Positions 24,259-33,646 are shown, numbered from the stretch's first letter. The stretch is 64,000 bases of DNA from Bacteroidia bacterium (GCA_021287165.1 JAJTAY010000039.1:124001-188000), one strand, 5' to 3'. Notes: a model not told the origin generated them from the letters alone. Translations and numbers: made by a program.

Positions 24259-26616
24259 ATGCAACGGAAAGCCTTGATGCTGACGATCTTATTGCTCGTC
24301 ACGACAAATTTTCTCCCCGCCCAAAGCCGTTATACCCTGAGCGGTTTTGTGCGCGAAAAAGGCAGTCGCGAATTGCTTCCCGGGGTTAATGTCTATATTG
24401 CCTCTTTGCGCACCGGCACCATTACAAATAACTATGGGTTCTATTCACATACGCTGCCTGAGGGAAAATATGAAGTGCAGTTCTCCTATGTGGGCTACCA
24501 GCCTGTGATGCTGACCACTGAGCTAAGTAAAAATCTGACTGCCGACATTGAGCTTGATCCCACCGTAACGCTGGGGGAGGTAGAAGTGGTTTCGAGCCGG
24601 ATTGAGCGTGCCAGCGAGAGCAATCAGATGAGTATCATCTCGTTGCCCGTCAGTCAGGTGCGCGAGGTGCCTGCCCTTTTGGGCGAAAAGGACGTGTTCA
24701 AAGCTTTGCAGCTGATGCCCGGGGTGCAAAAGGGTAACGAAGGCAGCAGCGGACTATACGTGCGCGGGGGAGGCCCCGACCAAAACCTGATCATTCTCGA
24801 CGATGCCACAGTTTACAATGCTTTCCACCTTTTTGGTTTCTTTTCCATTTTCAACGGAGATGCGCTCAAAAGCATTGAGCTGACAAAAGGAGGGTTCCCT
24901 GCACGTTTCGGGGGTCGTTTGTCCTCCGTGGTCGAAATGACCATGAAAGACGGTAATAAAGAAAAACTGAGCGGCGAGGCCGGCATCGGACTCATTTCTT
25001 CAAGGCTGACACTCGAAGGTCCCATCCAAAAGACCAAAGCTTCATTTCTGGTCTCCGGCCGAAGGACCTATCTGGACGCACTCATTTCACCATTCTTCAC
25101 TCAGGAAGGCAGGGCCGGCTACTTCTTTTATGACCTCAATGCCAAGCTTAACTACGATTTTGGCATAAAGAATAAGCTTTACGTCAGCGGATATTTTGGC
25201 CGGGATAAATTCTTTGTGCGCAGCCGCGAGTCGCGCGATATGCTTTTCGAGGGAGGACTCTATTGGCAAAACCGCACAGCCACCGTTCGGTGGAACCATT
25301 TGTTTAACAATAAGGTTTTTAGCAATACCTCATTCATTTTCAGCGATTACGACTTTACGGTTTATAACAAGCTTGAAGAGTCGGGCCGAAAATACAGGCT
25401 TAATTATAATTCCGGCATACGCGACATTTCAGGTAAGTTTGACCTTGAATACCATGCTTCGCCAAACTACAAGCTTCGTGCGGGGCTTCAAACCACCAAT
25501 CACCACTTTTTGCCCAATGCTATCGTTGAAGTAGATTCACAGACTGCTTTCGATTTTAATTCGAAAACCGCTTACAACTCTTTTGAATCGGCTGCTTACG
25601 CTGAAAATCACCTCATTGTTGGTGAGCGGCTTAGCCTGAATGCAGGTTTGCGTTTAACGCATTTTGTGGCCGAAAGCAAGCATCGTTTTGCTGCCGAACC
25701 ACGCCTCTCGGCCAACTATGTGCTTCGCCCCGACCTCTCGCTCAAGGCCGCTTATGCCGATATGAACCAATTTGTACACTTGCTGAGCAATACCGGTCTG
25801 GGATTACCCACCGACCTTTGGGTGCCCTCCACCGACAGAGTAGCGCCGCAAAACGCCCGACAGCTTTCGATTGGGGCGGCCAAGGACTTTACCGAGCGCG
25901 GGTTTTCGGCCACGCTCGAAGCCTATTACAAAAAGAGCAGCAATATCCTGGGTTATAAGCCTGGAGCAAGCTTTCTACTGATTGACGATCCAACTGAAGC
26001 ACAGAACTTTACGTGGCAGGATAACGTAACCGCCGGTCAGGGCTGGTCGTGCGGGGCCGAGCTGCTGCTGCACAAGAAAACAGGCAAAACCAACGGCTGG
26101 GTGGGTTATACCCTTTCATGGACACAATTGCAGTTCGACGAGGTAAACTTCGGTAAGAAATTCTTTGCGCGATACGACCGCCGTCACGATGTGTCGGTGG
26201 TGGTGATGCACGAGCTTAACAAGCGCGTCAGCTTATCAGCCAGCTGGGTATATGGCACGGGCAATGCCGTTAGCCTGCCGCTGGCGTCGTTTCCCGCTTT
26301 CACTTTCCAGCCTTTCCCCAGTCCTCCGGAATTTGGGTTTCCATATTTTCCATTCGAGGTGTCCGACTATGGCGAGCTCAATGCCTACAGGATGAAGGCC
26401 TACCATCGGCTTGATGTGGCGGCAAGGTTTACGGCACAAAAAGCAAAGTATTCCCGCACCTGGGAGGTGGGTCTTTACAACGCCTACAGTCGCCGCAACC
26501 CTTATTTTTACTACATTACCACTGAATATATGTCCGACGGCAACAGCTACAACAAGCTGAAACAGGTTTCCATCTTCCCTATCATTCCTTCGGTATCGTA
26601 TAACATTAAATTCTGA
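24259..26616 (+). CDS. TonB-dependent outer-membrane receptor with carboxypeptidase-like N-domain
   Basis: The 785-residue receptor imports a large substrate through a 22-strand barrel using TonB energy. In order it has a signal peptide (cut near LPAQ, about 22), a CarboxypepD_reg-like domain (about 25-105, LSGFVREKGSRELLPGVNVY), a plug domain (about 115-225, ALQLMPGVQKGNEGSSGLYV, RGGGPDQNLIILDD) and a barrel to the C-terminus, ending in Phe. It is shorter than SusC proteins and has no SusD partner. The DUF4249 lipoprotein gene follows after 4 bases, a pairing common in this phylum. The substrate is unknown. Confidence 0.93.
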   Translation: MQRKALMLTILLLVTTNFLPAQSRYTLSGFVREKGSRELLPGVNVYIASLRTGTITNNYGFYSHTLPEGKYEVQFSYVGYQPVMLTTELSKNLTADIELDPTVTLGEVEVVSSRIERASESNQMSIISLPVSQVREVPALLGEKDVFKALQLMPGVQKGNEGSSGLYVRGGGPDQNLIILDDATVYNAFHLFGFFSIFNGDALKSIELTKGGFPARFGGRLSSVVEMTMKDGNKEKLSGEAGIGLISSRLTLEGPIQKTKASFLVSGRRTYLDALISPFFTQEGRAGYFFYDLNAKLNYDFGIKNKLYVSGYFGRDKFFVRSRESRDMLFEGGLYWQNRTATVRWNHLFNNKVFSNTSFIFSDYDFTVYNKLEESGRKYRLNYNSGIRDISGKFDLEYHASPNYKLRAGLQTTNHHFLPNAIVEVDSQTAFDFNSKTAYNSFESAAYAENHLIVGERLSLNAGLRLTHFVAESKHRFAAEPRLSANYVLRPDLSLKAAYADMNQFVHLLSNTGLGLPTDLWVPSTDRVAPQNARQLSIGAAKDFTERGFSATLEAYYKKSSNILGYKPGASFLLIDDPTEAQNFTWQDNVTAGQGWSCGAELLLHKKTGKTNGWVGYTLSWTQLQFDEVNFGKKFFARYDRRHDVSVVVMHELNKRVSLSASWVYGTGNAVSLPLASFPAFTFQPFPSPPEFGFPYFPFEVSDYGELNAYRMKAYHRLDVAARFTAQKAKYSRTWEVGLYNAYSRRNPYFYYITTEYMSDGNSYNKLKQVSIFPIIPSVSYNIKF

Positions 26617-26620
26617 AGCC

Positions 26621-27478
26621 ATGAAAACCAACATATTTTTCGTTTACATATTGATACTTTTATTAAGCGGCTGCCGCAACCTTATCTCGGATGTCGAAGG
26701 CCCGCAGGTCGATCCCAAGCTTGTGTTGTTCAGCATCATTTCGCCCGAAATGGACACCATAGAGGTTAGGGTAAACAAAAGCATCCCGCTCAACACTCCC
26801 CGGCCTGGCATGTATGCAACCTATCAGCCGGTTGAAAATGCAACGGTAAAACTCAAAAGCAGCACTACCGAAGTGACGCTGCCCTATCAGTTCAGAAAAC
26901 TGGCCTATCGTATTGCAGTTGCAGATTTTCCCGTTGTTGCCGGCGGTACTTATCGTCTGGAGGTGAGCGCTCCCGGAGGATTTCAGGTGTGGGCTGAGTG
27001 CACCGTTCCTGCCACTTTGCCCAATGCACTTGAGGTGACCAAGGTGGATAAATATGCCAGCGACGGCTGGTTCGAGGGGCGGGCAGTGAGCATGCGTCTG
27101 GGCGATATTCCAGGTGCCGGCCACTTTTACTACGTTGACTTAGCCCGTCGATTCCGCCCGGTCATTCCTGGCGGACCTTCCGGCGGATATGATATGATAG
27201 GCTTCGAATCGGGTGAGCAATACATTACCGATGCCAACAAGGACGGTGCGTTTTTCCTGTTTCGTACCTTCCGTTTCGACCTTTGGCCTCCGCGCGATAC
27301 CCTGATTCTTTACAGTGCACTCACCGACGAGCATTTTTTCCGCTATCATCAGAGTGTGCGCTTTTTTGCCGGCGATAATCCTTTTGGCGAGCCTACACCC
27401 GTTTACACCAATGTTGTGGGCGGGCTGGGCGTTTTTGCAGCCTGCCGCGAGCGAAAAGAAACCTATATTCTTGACTAA
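26621..27478 (+). CDS. DUF4249 lipoprotein, partner of the TonB receptor
   Basis: The 285-residue lipoprotein has a lipobox LLLSGC (C18) and the DUF4249 features LVLFSIISPEMDTIEVRVNKS and a later beta-rich part (GGTYRLEVSAPGGFQVWAECTVPA). DUF4249 proteins typically sit next to a TonB-dependent receptor and are thought to be surface or periplasmic substrate-handling partners, although no activity is proven. It begins 4 bases after the receptor stop, so the two are co-transcribed. It converges with GH97 at 27496. Confidence 0.88.
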   Translation: MKTNIFFVYILILLLSGCRNLISDVEGPQVDPKLVLFSIISPEMDTIEVRVNKSIPLNTPRPGMYATYQPVENATVKLKSSTTEVTLPYQFRKLAYRIAVADFPVVAGGTYRLEVSAPGGFQVWAECTVPATLPNALEVTKVDKYASDGWFEGRAVSMRLGDIPGAGHFYYVDLARRFRPVIPGGPSGGYDMIGFESGEQYITDANKDGAFFLFRTFRFDLWPPRDTLILYSALTDEHFFRYHQSVRFFAGDNPFGEPTPVYTNVVGGLGVFAACRERKETYILD

Positions 27479-27495
27479 AGCGAGGTTGAAAAGCC

Positions 27496-29598
27496 TTAGA
27501 TCGGCTTAAAGCTTATGGCGGCACCGCCGCCGGGTTTCAGATCGAGTGTTATAGTTGAACTATTGTCAACCTCAAGGGTGTCTATTACAATTGAGGTTGG
27601 GTTATCGTTCCAGTGAGCATTGGGGCCATCGGCATAGATGATGGCCTGCCATTTATTGCCTGGCTCCAGGAATGAGGTGTTGATGCTTAGCTGGCGGGCC
27701 TCTTCGTTGGTAATGCTGCCCAAAAACCAGTTTCCGCTGCCTCTTTCCTGACGCGCAATGGTTACAAATTCGCCCACTTCGCCGTTGAGCACCAGCGATT
27801 GCTCCCAATCAACGCCCACATCACGGATAAACTGGAAAGCCGGATGCCCTTCGTAGTGTTCGGGCAGGTCGGCCGCCATTTGTATTGGGCTGTATATCAC
27901 CACATAAAGCGCCAGTTGTTGGGCCATTGTAGTGTTCACCTGATTGTTGGGTTTGTATTCGTTGAATTTGATATTGAAAATACCAGGAGTGTAGTCGATT
28001 GGGCCGGCAAGCATTCGCGTAAAGGCAATGGTGGGCAGGTGCGAAGGCGGATTGCCGCCATCGCTGGCCCAGGCATTGAATTCCTGGCCGCGCAGGTTCT
28101 CGCACGAAATATCGTTAGGAAGGGTACGCCTCAGGCCGGTGGGCATCATGCTTTCGTGGCTGTTCACAGCCACCTTGTGCATGGCAGCCTTTTTCAAAAC
28201 ATTAACATAGTGCCTGATCATGCGCTGGTTGTGGTGATACTCGCCTTTGGGGATGATAGTACCCACATAGCCGGTTTTAAGCATTTGATAACCAAAGTGT
28301 TCCATGAGGCGGAAAGCTGTGTCGATTTGTTTTTCATAGGTACTCACAGCGGCGGATGTTTCGTGGTGCATAATCAGTTGCACACCTTTCTCTTGGGCAT
28401 AGCGTACAACTTCGGCCATATCGAAGTCGGGGTATGGTGTCACAAAGTCGAAGATGCCTTCGCGGTTGGCAGTGCCAATCCAGTTTTCCCAACCGGTATT
28501 CCAGCCTTCGATGAGTAATGCGCCGATGTTATTTGAAGCAGCAAAGTCGATGTAGTGCTTTGCATTTTTGGTGGTGGCACCGTGCCGGCCATGGGGTGGG
28601 CCTCCTGCTGTACGCGAATAGCTCCATTCCGATTTGCCAAGATGCATCTCCCACCAGATACCAACATATTTAGTAGGTTTAACCCACGAAACGTCACCCA
28701 GTTGGTTAGGCTCGTTCAGGTTCAGGATAAGTCGCGAGGCAATGAGGCCGGCAGCATCAGGACTGATTTGAATCATGCGCCACGGGCTGCTGAAGGGCAG
28801 GGCATGGCTCACCTTGTACGGACGGTTTTCACTGCCCACAAGAATTGTCTTCATGGACTGGTCTTCAGGCTTAACCTCAAGGGTCATGGCGGCGTAGTCC
28901 ATCAGGCCGGCTTCGTGAAAACTTAGATGCAGCCCCTCGGCTGTACGCATGGTGATGGGCGTATTTACCGCATTATGAGGGATATAGGTTTGAGCAAGAT
29001 TGGGATGATTGCGCTTGCTGATGGCGTCGATCTGGCTGAAAAGGGTTTTGTTGTAGAGGTGTTCGTTTATGTCCCAATCGCCTGGCACCCACCAGCAGGT
29101 GTGATCGCCGGCCAAACGGAAATGACTGTGTTCTTCGGCAACGAACAGCGAGTCGCTTCCTGCCATATGCGGAATATGATAACGGAAAGCAACACCGTCA
29201 TTGTAGGCCCTGAAAATGAGATGCATCTCCCTGTGAGGATCGGACTTTTCCCGGAGCACCACGGTCATCTCGTTATGATAGTTTCTGACTTTTCGCTGTT
29301 CACCCCAGGGCATTTCCCAGGTTTCGTCAAAAGTGTTTTTCAGCACATTTTTTACGCTAAAGCCACCGGAAAGCGCAGGAGCACCGTATAATTCGAGTCC
29401 AAGCTCCGAGGGAACAACCAGCATCTGTCCCTTGTATTCCACTGAATAAAGCGGTTTGCCCTCATCGTTGGTGGCAAATCGAAGGCTGATGTTTCCATCG
29501 GGCGATTTTACGAAGGTGTATTGTTTGCTGCAGGAAATCATGGTCAATGATGCGAGCACCGTCATTAATGCTGCCAGGGGTTTGATCTTAAACTTCAT
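27496..29598 (-). CDS. GH97 family glycoside hydrolase (SusB-like, inverting type)
   Basis: The 700-residue lipoprotein (lipobox around C23, TMISC) has the GH97 N-terminal beta-sandwich, the TIM barrel (about 300-590) and a C-terminal beta domain. E413 (MHHETSA), E482 (VNSHESM) and E506 (RGQEF) each sit at a constant offset of 26 from the SusB catalytic glutamates I recall (E439, E508, E532), which predicts an inverting alpha-glucosidase. Retaining GH97 enzymes use an Asp nucleophile instead, and MLKTGYVG matches the inverting group. It cleaves alpha-glucosides released from starch-like polymers. No susC/D genes flank it; a polyprenyl synthase gene precedes it by 5 bases. Confidence 0.93.
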   Translation of the reverse strand: MKFKIKPLAALMTVLASLTMISCSKQYTFVKSPDGNISLRFATNDEGKPLYSVEYKGQMLVVPSELGLELYGAPALSGGFSVKNVLKNTFDETWEMPWGEQRKVRNYHNEMTVVLREKSDPHREMHLIFRAYNDGVAFRYHIPHMAGSDSLFVAEEHSHFRLAGDHTCWWVPGDWDINEHLYNKTLFSQIDAISKRNHPNLAQTYIPHNAVNTPITMRTAEGLHLSFHEAGLMDYAAMTLEVKPEDQSMKTILVGSENRPYKVSHALPFSSPWRMIQISPDAAGLIASRLILNLNEPNQLGDVSWVKPTKYVGIWWEMHLGKSEWSYSRTAGGPPHGRHGATTKNAKHYIDFAASNNIGALLIEGWNTGWENWIGTANREGIFDFVTPYPDFDMAEVVRYAQEKGVQLIMHHETSAAVSTYEKQIDTAFRLMEHFGYQMLKTGYVGTIIPKGEYHHNQRMIRHYVNVLKKAAMHKVAVNSHESMMPTGLRRTLPNDISCENLRGQEFNAWASDGGNPPSHLPTIAFTRMLAGPIDYTPGIFNIKFNEYKPNNQVNTTMAQQLALYVVIYSPIQMAADLPEHYEGHPAFQFIRDVGVDWEQSLVLNGEVGEFVTIARQERGSGNWFLGSITNEEARQLSINTSFLEPGNKWQAIIYADGPNAHWNDNPTSIVIDTLEVDNSSTITLDLKPGGGAAISFKPI

Positions 29599-29603
29599 AG
29601 CCT

Positions 29604-30578
29604 TTAATTTTTGCGTTGTATGCTGTATTCCACAAGGGCCTTGAGCGAGTTAAGGGCTTCACTTTGAGGATAACCCTCCAGAAGGTTCATTGCTTCACCC
29701 ACAATTTCGTTCATTTTTTGCGAAGCGTAGTCAAGTCCGCCCGATGCGCGCACCTTGCTCATTAGTTCGTTCACCTTGTCAGGCTCGTTGTTATGGTTTT
29801 TCACAAGATTGATAATCCTGCGTTTTTCAATACGGTTGCTTCGATTGAGCAGGTAAATGAGCGGCAGGGTCATTTTGCGCTCTTTGATGTCGATGCCTGA
29901 GGGTTTGCCCGTGACGGAAGTATCCTGAAAGTCGAGTATGTCGTCCTTGATCTGGAAAGCAGTACCAACCAGGGTGCCAAAGAGGCTCATCCGTTGCACG
30001 GCATCCTCCTCCGCTCCCGCGGAGGCTGCTCCTACTGCGCAGCAGGCTGCAATGAGGCTTGCGGTTTTTTTCCGAATGATGTCGAAATAAACATCCTCCT
30101 GAACATCCAATCTCCTGGCTTTTTCAATCTGAAGCAGTTCGCCCTCGCTCATTTCTTTCACCGCCTTCGAAACGATGCGCAACAGGTGATAATCGTTGTT
30201 TTCCACGGCCAGCAACATGCCGCGCGAAAGAAGATAGTCGCCGGCCAGTACAGCAATCTTATTTTTCCAAAGGGCGTTCACCGAGAAGAAACCGCGGCGC
30301 TGGTTCGAGTCGTCCACTACGTCGTCGTGCACAAGGGTTGCCGTATGAAGCAGCTCTATGAGCGAGGCAGCCCTGTAGGTGGATTCATTGATGCCTCCAT
30401 TGACAGAGGCCGTGAGCAGCACAAACATAGGCCTGAGCTTTTTGCCTTTGGTGCGCACGATGTATTGCATCACCTTGTCGAGCAGTGGTGCCGACGACCG
30501 CATACTGGCATTGAACACTTTTTCGAATGCTTTGAGCTCTTCTCTGATAGGGGCCCTGATGATATCGATGTGCTGCAT
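29604..30578 (-). CDS. Polyprenyl diphosphate synthase (octaprenyl type)
   Basis: The 324-residue trans-prenyltransferase extends farnesyl or geranyl diphosphate with isopentenyl diphosphate, making the long side chain for quinones. It has the first aspartate-rich motif DDVVDD (85-90, LLHTATLVHDDVVDDSNQRRG), the chain-length region before it, and the second motif in FQIKDDILDFQD. The usual GKKLRPMFVLL substrate-binding block is present. ATG 30578 (MQHIDIIRAP) was chosen; the longer frame to 30626 adds unconserved residues. GH97 lies 5 bases downstream, an unexpected operon partner. Confidence 0.94.
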   Translation of the reverse strand: MQHIDIIRAPIREELKAFEKVFNASMRSSAPLLDKVMQYIVRTKGKKLRPMFVLLTASVNGGINESTYRAASLIELLHTATLVHDDVVDDSNQRRGFFSVNALWKNKIAVLAGDYLLSRGMLLAVENNDYHLLRIVSKAVKEMSEGELLQIEKARRLDVQEDVYFDIIRKKTASLIAACCAVGAASAGAEEDAVQRMSLFGTLVGTAFQIKDDILDFQDTSVTGKPSGIDIKERKMTLPLIYLLNRSNRIEKRRIINLVKNHNNEPDKVNELMSKVRASGGLDYASQKMNEIVGEAMNLLEGYPQSEALNSLKALVEYSIQRKN

Positions 30579-30693
30579 GCGCCTTGAATTACTGGTCTTT
30601 CCGTAGCAACGGATGGAAAAGGGCAAATTTACATTTTTTAGGGGGTCAAATGCAGTGCCTTCAGTCTTTTAGACAGCATCATACCAAAACCCC

Positions 30694-30701
30694 TAACTTT
30701 G
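30694..30701 (+). promoter_or_regulatory. Bacteroidota -7 box for the radical SAM gene
   Basis: TAACTTTG, a perfect TAnnTTTG match, ends 16 bases before the ATG at 30718. Confidence 0.45.
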
Positions 30702-30717
30702 CCTGAAAGCTTAAGCG

Positions 30718-31497
30718 ATGTCTGTTTTCCTGTTCGATGAGCTGATTTTTGGTCCGGTGCGCAGCCGACGACTTGGTATGTCGCTGGGTATCAATCTGCT
30801 GCCAACCCACCGCAAGCTCTGTACTTTCAATTGTATTTACTGCGAGTGCGGCTGGACCAAAAACCGCAGCAGCCTGCGAACGCATCTGCCTACGGTTGCC
30901 GAGTTTAGCGAGATGCTCCAAAGCAAGCTAACACTGCTACGGGGCACTGCCCTGCAGCCCGATAGTCTCACCTTCGCCGGAAATGGCGAACCTACCATGC
31001 ACCCCGATTTTCCGGAAATAGTGGATCTTACCATTCAGCTCCGTGATGCCATTTTGCCCAACGCAAAAGTGAGTGTACTTTCGAACGGTAGCATGATCCA
31101 TCAGCCAAACATAGCGGCTGCTTTGCAAAAGGTGGATAACAATATTTTAAAGCTCGACGGGGGAAGTGAAGACATCATCAGGGAAATCAATATGCCGCTG
31201 AAGGCCTTCAAGCTTGACGACTATCTGCAAAAGCTTGCCGGATTTAACGGCAACCTTATTTTGCAGACGCTTTTTGTGCGTGGAGTGCACAATGGGAAAA
31301 TTATTGATAATACAACGCCTGAGCATATTGAGGCCTGGATTGAGAAGGTGAGGCAGGTAAACCCGCGCTATGTGATGATTTATTCCATCGAACGCGACAC
31401 AGCCCAGGAAGGTCTTGTCAAAGTTCCGGCCCACGAACTTGAGCACATCGCAAGCCGCCTCAGGACGCATCATATTGATGCTGAGGTTTATAGTTGA
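30718..31497 (+). CDS. Radical SAM protein
   Basis: This 259-residue protein has the iron-sulfur motif CxxxCxxC in LCTFNCIYCECGW, where SAM is cleaved, and a SAM-binding FAGNGEPTMHPDFPEI block. It resembles the MoaA-like/YfkAB-type standalone radical SAM enzymes annotated as 'radical SAM protein', without a SPASM extension. The substrate is unknown. The next gene (25-residue repeats) begins within 10 bases of its stop, or overlaps it if a TTG start is used, so the two are probably co-expressed. Confidence 0.9.
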   Translation: MSVFLFDELIFGPVRSRRLGMSLGINLLPTHRKLCTFNCIYCECGWTKNRSSLRTHLPTVAEFSEMLQSKLTLLRGTALQPDSLTFAGNGEPTMHPDFPEIVDLTIQLRDAILPNAKVSVLSNGSMIHQPNIAAALQKVDNNILKLDGGSEDIIREINMPLKAFKLDDYLQKLAGFNGNLILQTLFVRGVHNGKIIDNTTPEHIEAWIEKVRQVNPRYVMIYSIERDTAQEGLVKVPAHELEHIASRLRTHHIDAEVYS

Positions 31498-31502
31498 GCG
31501 AA

Positions 31503-31904
31503 ATGGAAAACTACCCTGTACAGGTGCTGTTGGCTTTTGCCCAAACCTTCGACGACACGGAAGGAAATTTTCTCAACTGGTTGCTCCACAACGGTTATCC
31601 CGAACTTGCCGCCCTGAGCAGTGCCATACGCGGAAGCGAAGAAGCCTTCGATTGGCTGATGAAACATAAGTTTTACCATCTGGCCGCACTCGATGGCGCA
31701 ATCGATAATCAGGCAAAAGCTTCCGAATGGCTCAGACAATATAATTTCCAATTGCTCATTGCCCTTGCCGGTGCGGTAAACAATCGTCCCGAGGCTGTTG
31801 CATGGCTTGGCGAACGAGATTTGCAGATTTTCCTGCATATCGCCGGCCGAATCAGGTTTTTCCGCGATAGTCAAACCTGGGACTACCACAAAAAACCATT
31901 CTAG
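31503..31904 (+). CDS. Small helical repeat protein with four 25-residue units
   Basis: I do not recognise this 133-residue protein as a family. From W26 it is built of four contiguous repeats of exactly 25 residues (26-50, 51-75, 76-100, 101-125). Each begins with WL and carries an AxxxAIxxxxEA-like helical pattern (WLLHNGYPELAALSSAIRG, WLMKHKFYHLAALDGAIDN, WLRQYNFQLLIALAGAVNN, WLGERDLQIFLHIAGRIRF). It has no signal peptide. The fold is likely a two-helix solenoid and a protein-binding scaffold. ATG 31503 is preferred; a TTG start at 31494 would overlap the radical SAM stop. Context suggests a link with that enzyme. Confidence 0.75.
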   Translation: MENYPVQVLLAFAQTFDDTEGNFLNWLLHNGYPELAALSSAIRGSEEAFDWLMKHKFYHLAALDGAIDNQAKASEWLRQYNFQLLIALAGAVNNRPEAVAWLGERDLQIFLHIAGRIRFFRDSQTWDYHKKPF

Positions 31905-31957
31905 GTCATGGGCTGCCCACAATTTGCTAACTTGCACCTACTCTTCAGGACAACCCA

Positions 31958-32995
31958 ATGATCGATCCGATATATAGCCAATTTATTCTGCCACTGATCA
32001 TTGCCATCTTTCTTGCTATTAATATGGGCGCCAGCGGTACTGCTCCAAGCTTTGCTGCGGCCTGGGGCGCCAACCTGATTCCGCGTAACCTGATTCCGGG
32101 TCTTTTTGGCGTAATGGTGCTCGTAGGGGCGCTTCTATTTGGAAAAAATGTAGCCAAAACTCTGGGCGGCAGCATATTGCCTGTCGATGAAATGTCGGTT
32201 ATACTCACTTCCATTATCATGCTGTCGATAGCATTGTCGCTTTTTTTTGCCAATCTGCTCGGCGTGCCACAGTCAACCAGCCAGTCAACGGTGTTTGCGC
32301 TGGCAGGACCAGCCTTGTATTTCGATGTGCTTCAGACGGATAAGTTGTTTTTTGAGATCATCCCAACCTGGTTTATTCTTCCTGTCATCGCTTTTGCGCT
32401 TACCTACCTTGTTGGTAAATTCATTTATAAACCGGGAAGCAACATTGCCAAGTATGAGTTTCAGACACTGAAACAGCAACCTATCCTTCAGGCCATGGTG
32501 ATCATCTCATCGCTTTATGTGGCGCTTTCCATCGGGGCAAACAATGTTGCCAACGCCACCGGTCCGCTTGCCTCCATGATCCTCAACGAATTGGGAATCA
32601 TGGCCACCGACAAGGATTTCAAGCTGGTTATCGTAATTCTTGTTTTGATAATCGCCCCTGCTTTTGGCATTGGCAGCTCGCTCATGGGTACAAAGGTTAT
32701 GCGCGCCACGGGTAGCAAACTGGTTGAGCTAGGCCCTGTTTCAGCTATGGTTATCTCCCTTATTACCGCCAGTTTGTTACTCATCGCATCGGCTGCCAAA
32801 GGCATCCCGACCTCATTGGTTCAGCTCAATACCGGAGCAATCCTTGCCATTGGTTGTGCACGCTCGGGCTGGAAAAACGTTTTCCGAAATTATCAGGTAC
32901 ACAAATTCTGGCTTATTTGGATTATTGCACCATTGTTAGCGTTTGGTATGGCGCTCACCATGACCTGGATAGCCGATAAAATGGGGATTTTATAG
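31958..32995 (+). CDS. PiT-family anion transporter, closest to sulfate permease CysP
   Basis: The 345-residue membrane protein has about ten helices and the PiT-family duplicated motif. The C-terminal copy is LSIGANNVANATGPLASMI. The N-terminal copy is AINMGASGTAPSFAAAWGANL, which is not the GANDVANAxGT of phosphate PiT but resembles the CysP sulfate transporter of Bacillus (as I recall it, AMNIGASGAAASMGVAYG). Sulfate or another oxyanion is therefore at least as likely as phosphate. The gene stands alone and overlaps the 3' end of the convergent lipocalin gene by 6 bases. Confidence 0.8.
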   Translation: MIDPIYSQFILPLIIAIFLAINMGASGTAPSFAAAWGANLIPRNLIPGLFGVMVLVGALLFGKNVAKTLGGSILPVDEMSVILTSIIMLSIALSLFFANLLGVPQSTSQSTVFALAGPALYFDVLQTDKLFFEIIPTWFILPVIAFALTYLVGKFIYKPGSNIAKYEFQTLKQQPILQAMVIISSLYVALSIGANNVANATGPLASMILNELGIMATDKDFKLVIVILVLIIAPAFGIGSSLMGTKVMRATGSKLVELGPVSAMVISLITASLLLIASAAKGIPTSLVQLNTGAILAIGCARSGWKNVFRNYQVHKFWLIWIIAPLLAFGMALTMTWIADKMGIL

Positions 32996-33562
32996 GGCCG
33001 GCTGAGGCACGAGCTCCAGTTTTGAAATATCATATCCCAATTCCGATGCCCTGTTGATCAGGCTATCGAGCAAGGGTTTTTCCATTTGAGGCTTGCGGCT
33101 CAGTATCCACAAAAAATTTGGTGAGCTGCTCCCGATAAGTGCCCACGAATAGTTGGCCTGATCTAAGGCAAGAATGTAGTAATCGGCGTAAAAAATCCAG
33201 AAAAACGATACCTTGAGGTGCCCGATACCCGGATCACCGGCTGGTTTTGCCTTGCCGGTAACGTTTGACATTTCACCATCCAATCCTCCCTTAAACCCTT
33301 TATTTTCAACCCTGATTTTACCATCAGGCAGCAGGGTATAGGTAGCCGTAACGCCAGCCAAATCGCGTTCAAAACGATGCGGAAAACGGGCTATCTCGTA
33401 CCAAACTCCCGTGTATTTTTGAAGCTCAACAGGCTGAATGTGAGGCTTCATTTTTGCCGACCAGCTTGTGGAGCAGGAGAAAAGGCCGGGTAAGATGAAA
33501 AACATGGTAATTAATAATTTTATGAAAGGGGTTCGAATTGAGTTTACCAGATGCGTTTTCAT
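32990..33562 (-). CDS. Lipocalin (Blc-like outer-membrane lipoprotein)
   Basis: The 190-residue lipoprotein (lipobox near PGLFSC) has the lipocalin start motif YTGVWYEIARFPHRFE, the characteristic GxWYExxRxP block, and later WALIGSSSPNFLWILSRKPQM, which match bacterial lipocalins such as Blc. These bind lysophospholipids or other hydrophobic ligands under envelope stress. ATG 33562 (MKTHLVNSIR) gives a normal signal peptide; the frame opens further to 33601 but that part lacks signal character. Its 3' end overlaps the convergent transporter by 6 bases. Confidence 0.92.
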   Translation of the reverse strand: MKTHLVNSIRTPFIKLLITMFFILPGLFSCSTSWSAKMKPHIQPVELQKYTGVWYEIARFPHRFERDLAGVTATYTLLPDGKIRVENKGFKGGLDGEMSNVTGKAKPAGDPGIGHLKVSFFWIFYADYYILALDQANYSWALIGSSSPNFLWILSRKPQMEKPLLDSLINRASELGYDISKLELVPQPAL

Positions 33563-33600
33563 TTTTTTCTCAAAGTTCACTTGAAAATGCTCCAAAAGCA

Positions 33601-33631
33601 AAAAAAACCGGCGATTTCGCCGGCTTTTTTT
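33601..33631 (-). terminator. Terminator of fumC
   Basis: Arms CCGGCGA (33608-33614) and TCGCCGG (33617-33623) are flanked by A7 on the left and T6 on the right. For the leftward fumC transcript this gives a GC stem followed by a U run, 16 bases after the stop. Confidence 0.85.
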
Positions 33632-33646
33632 CTGATATTCTGATGC

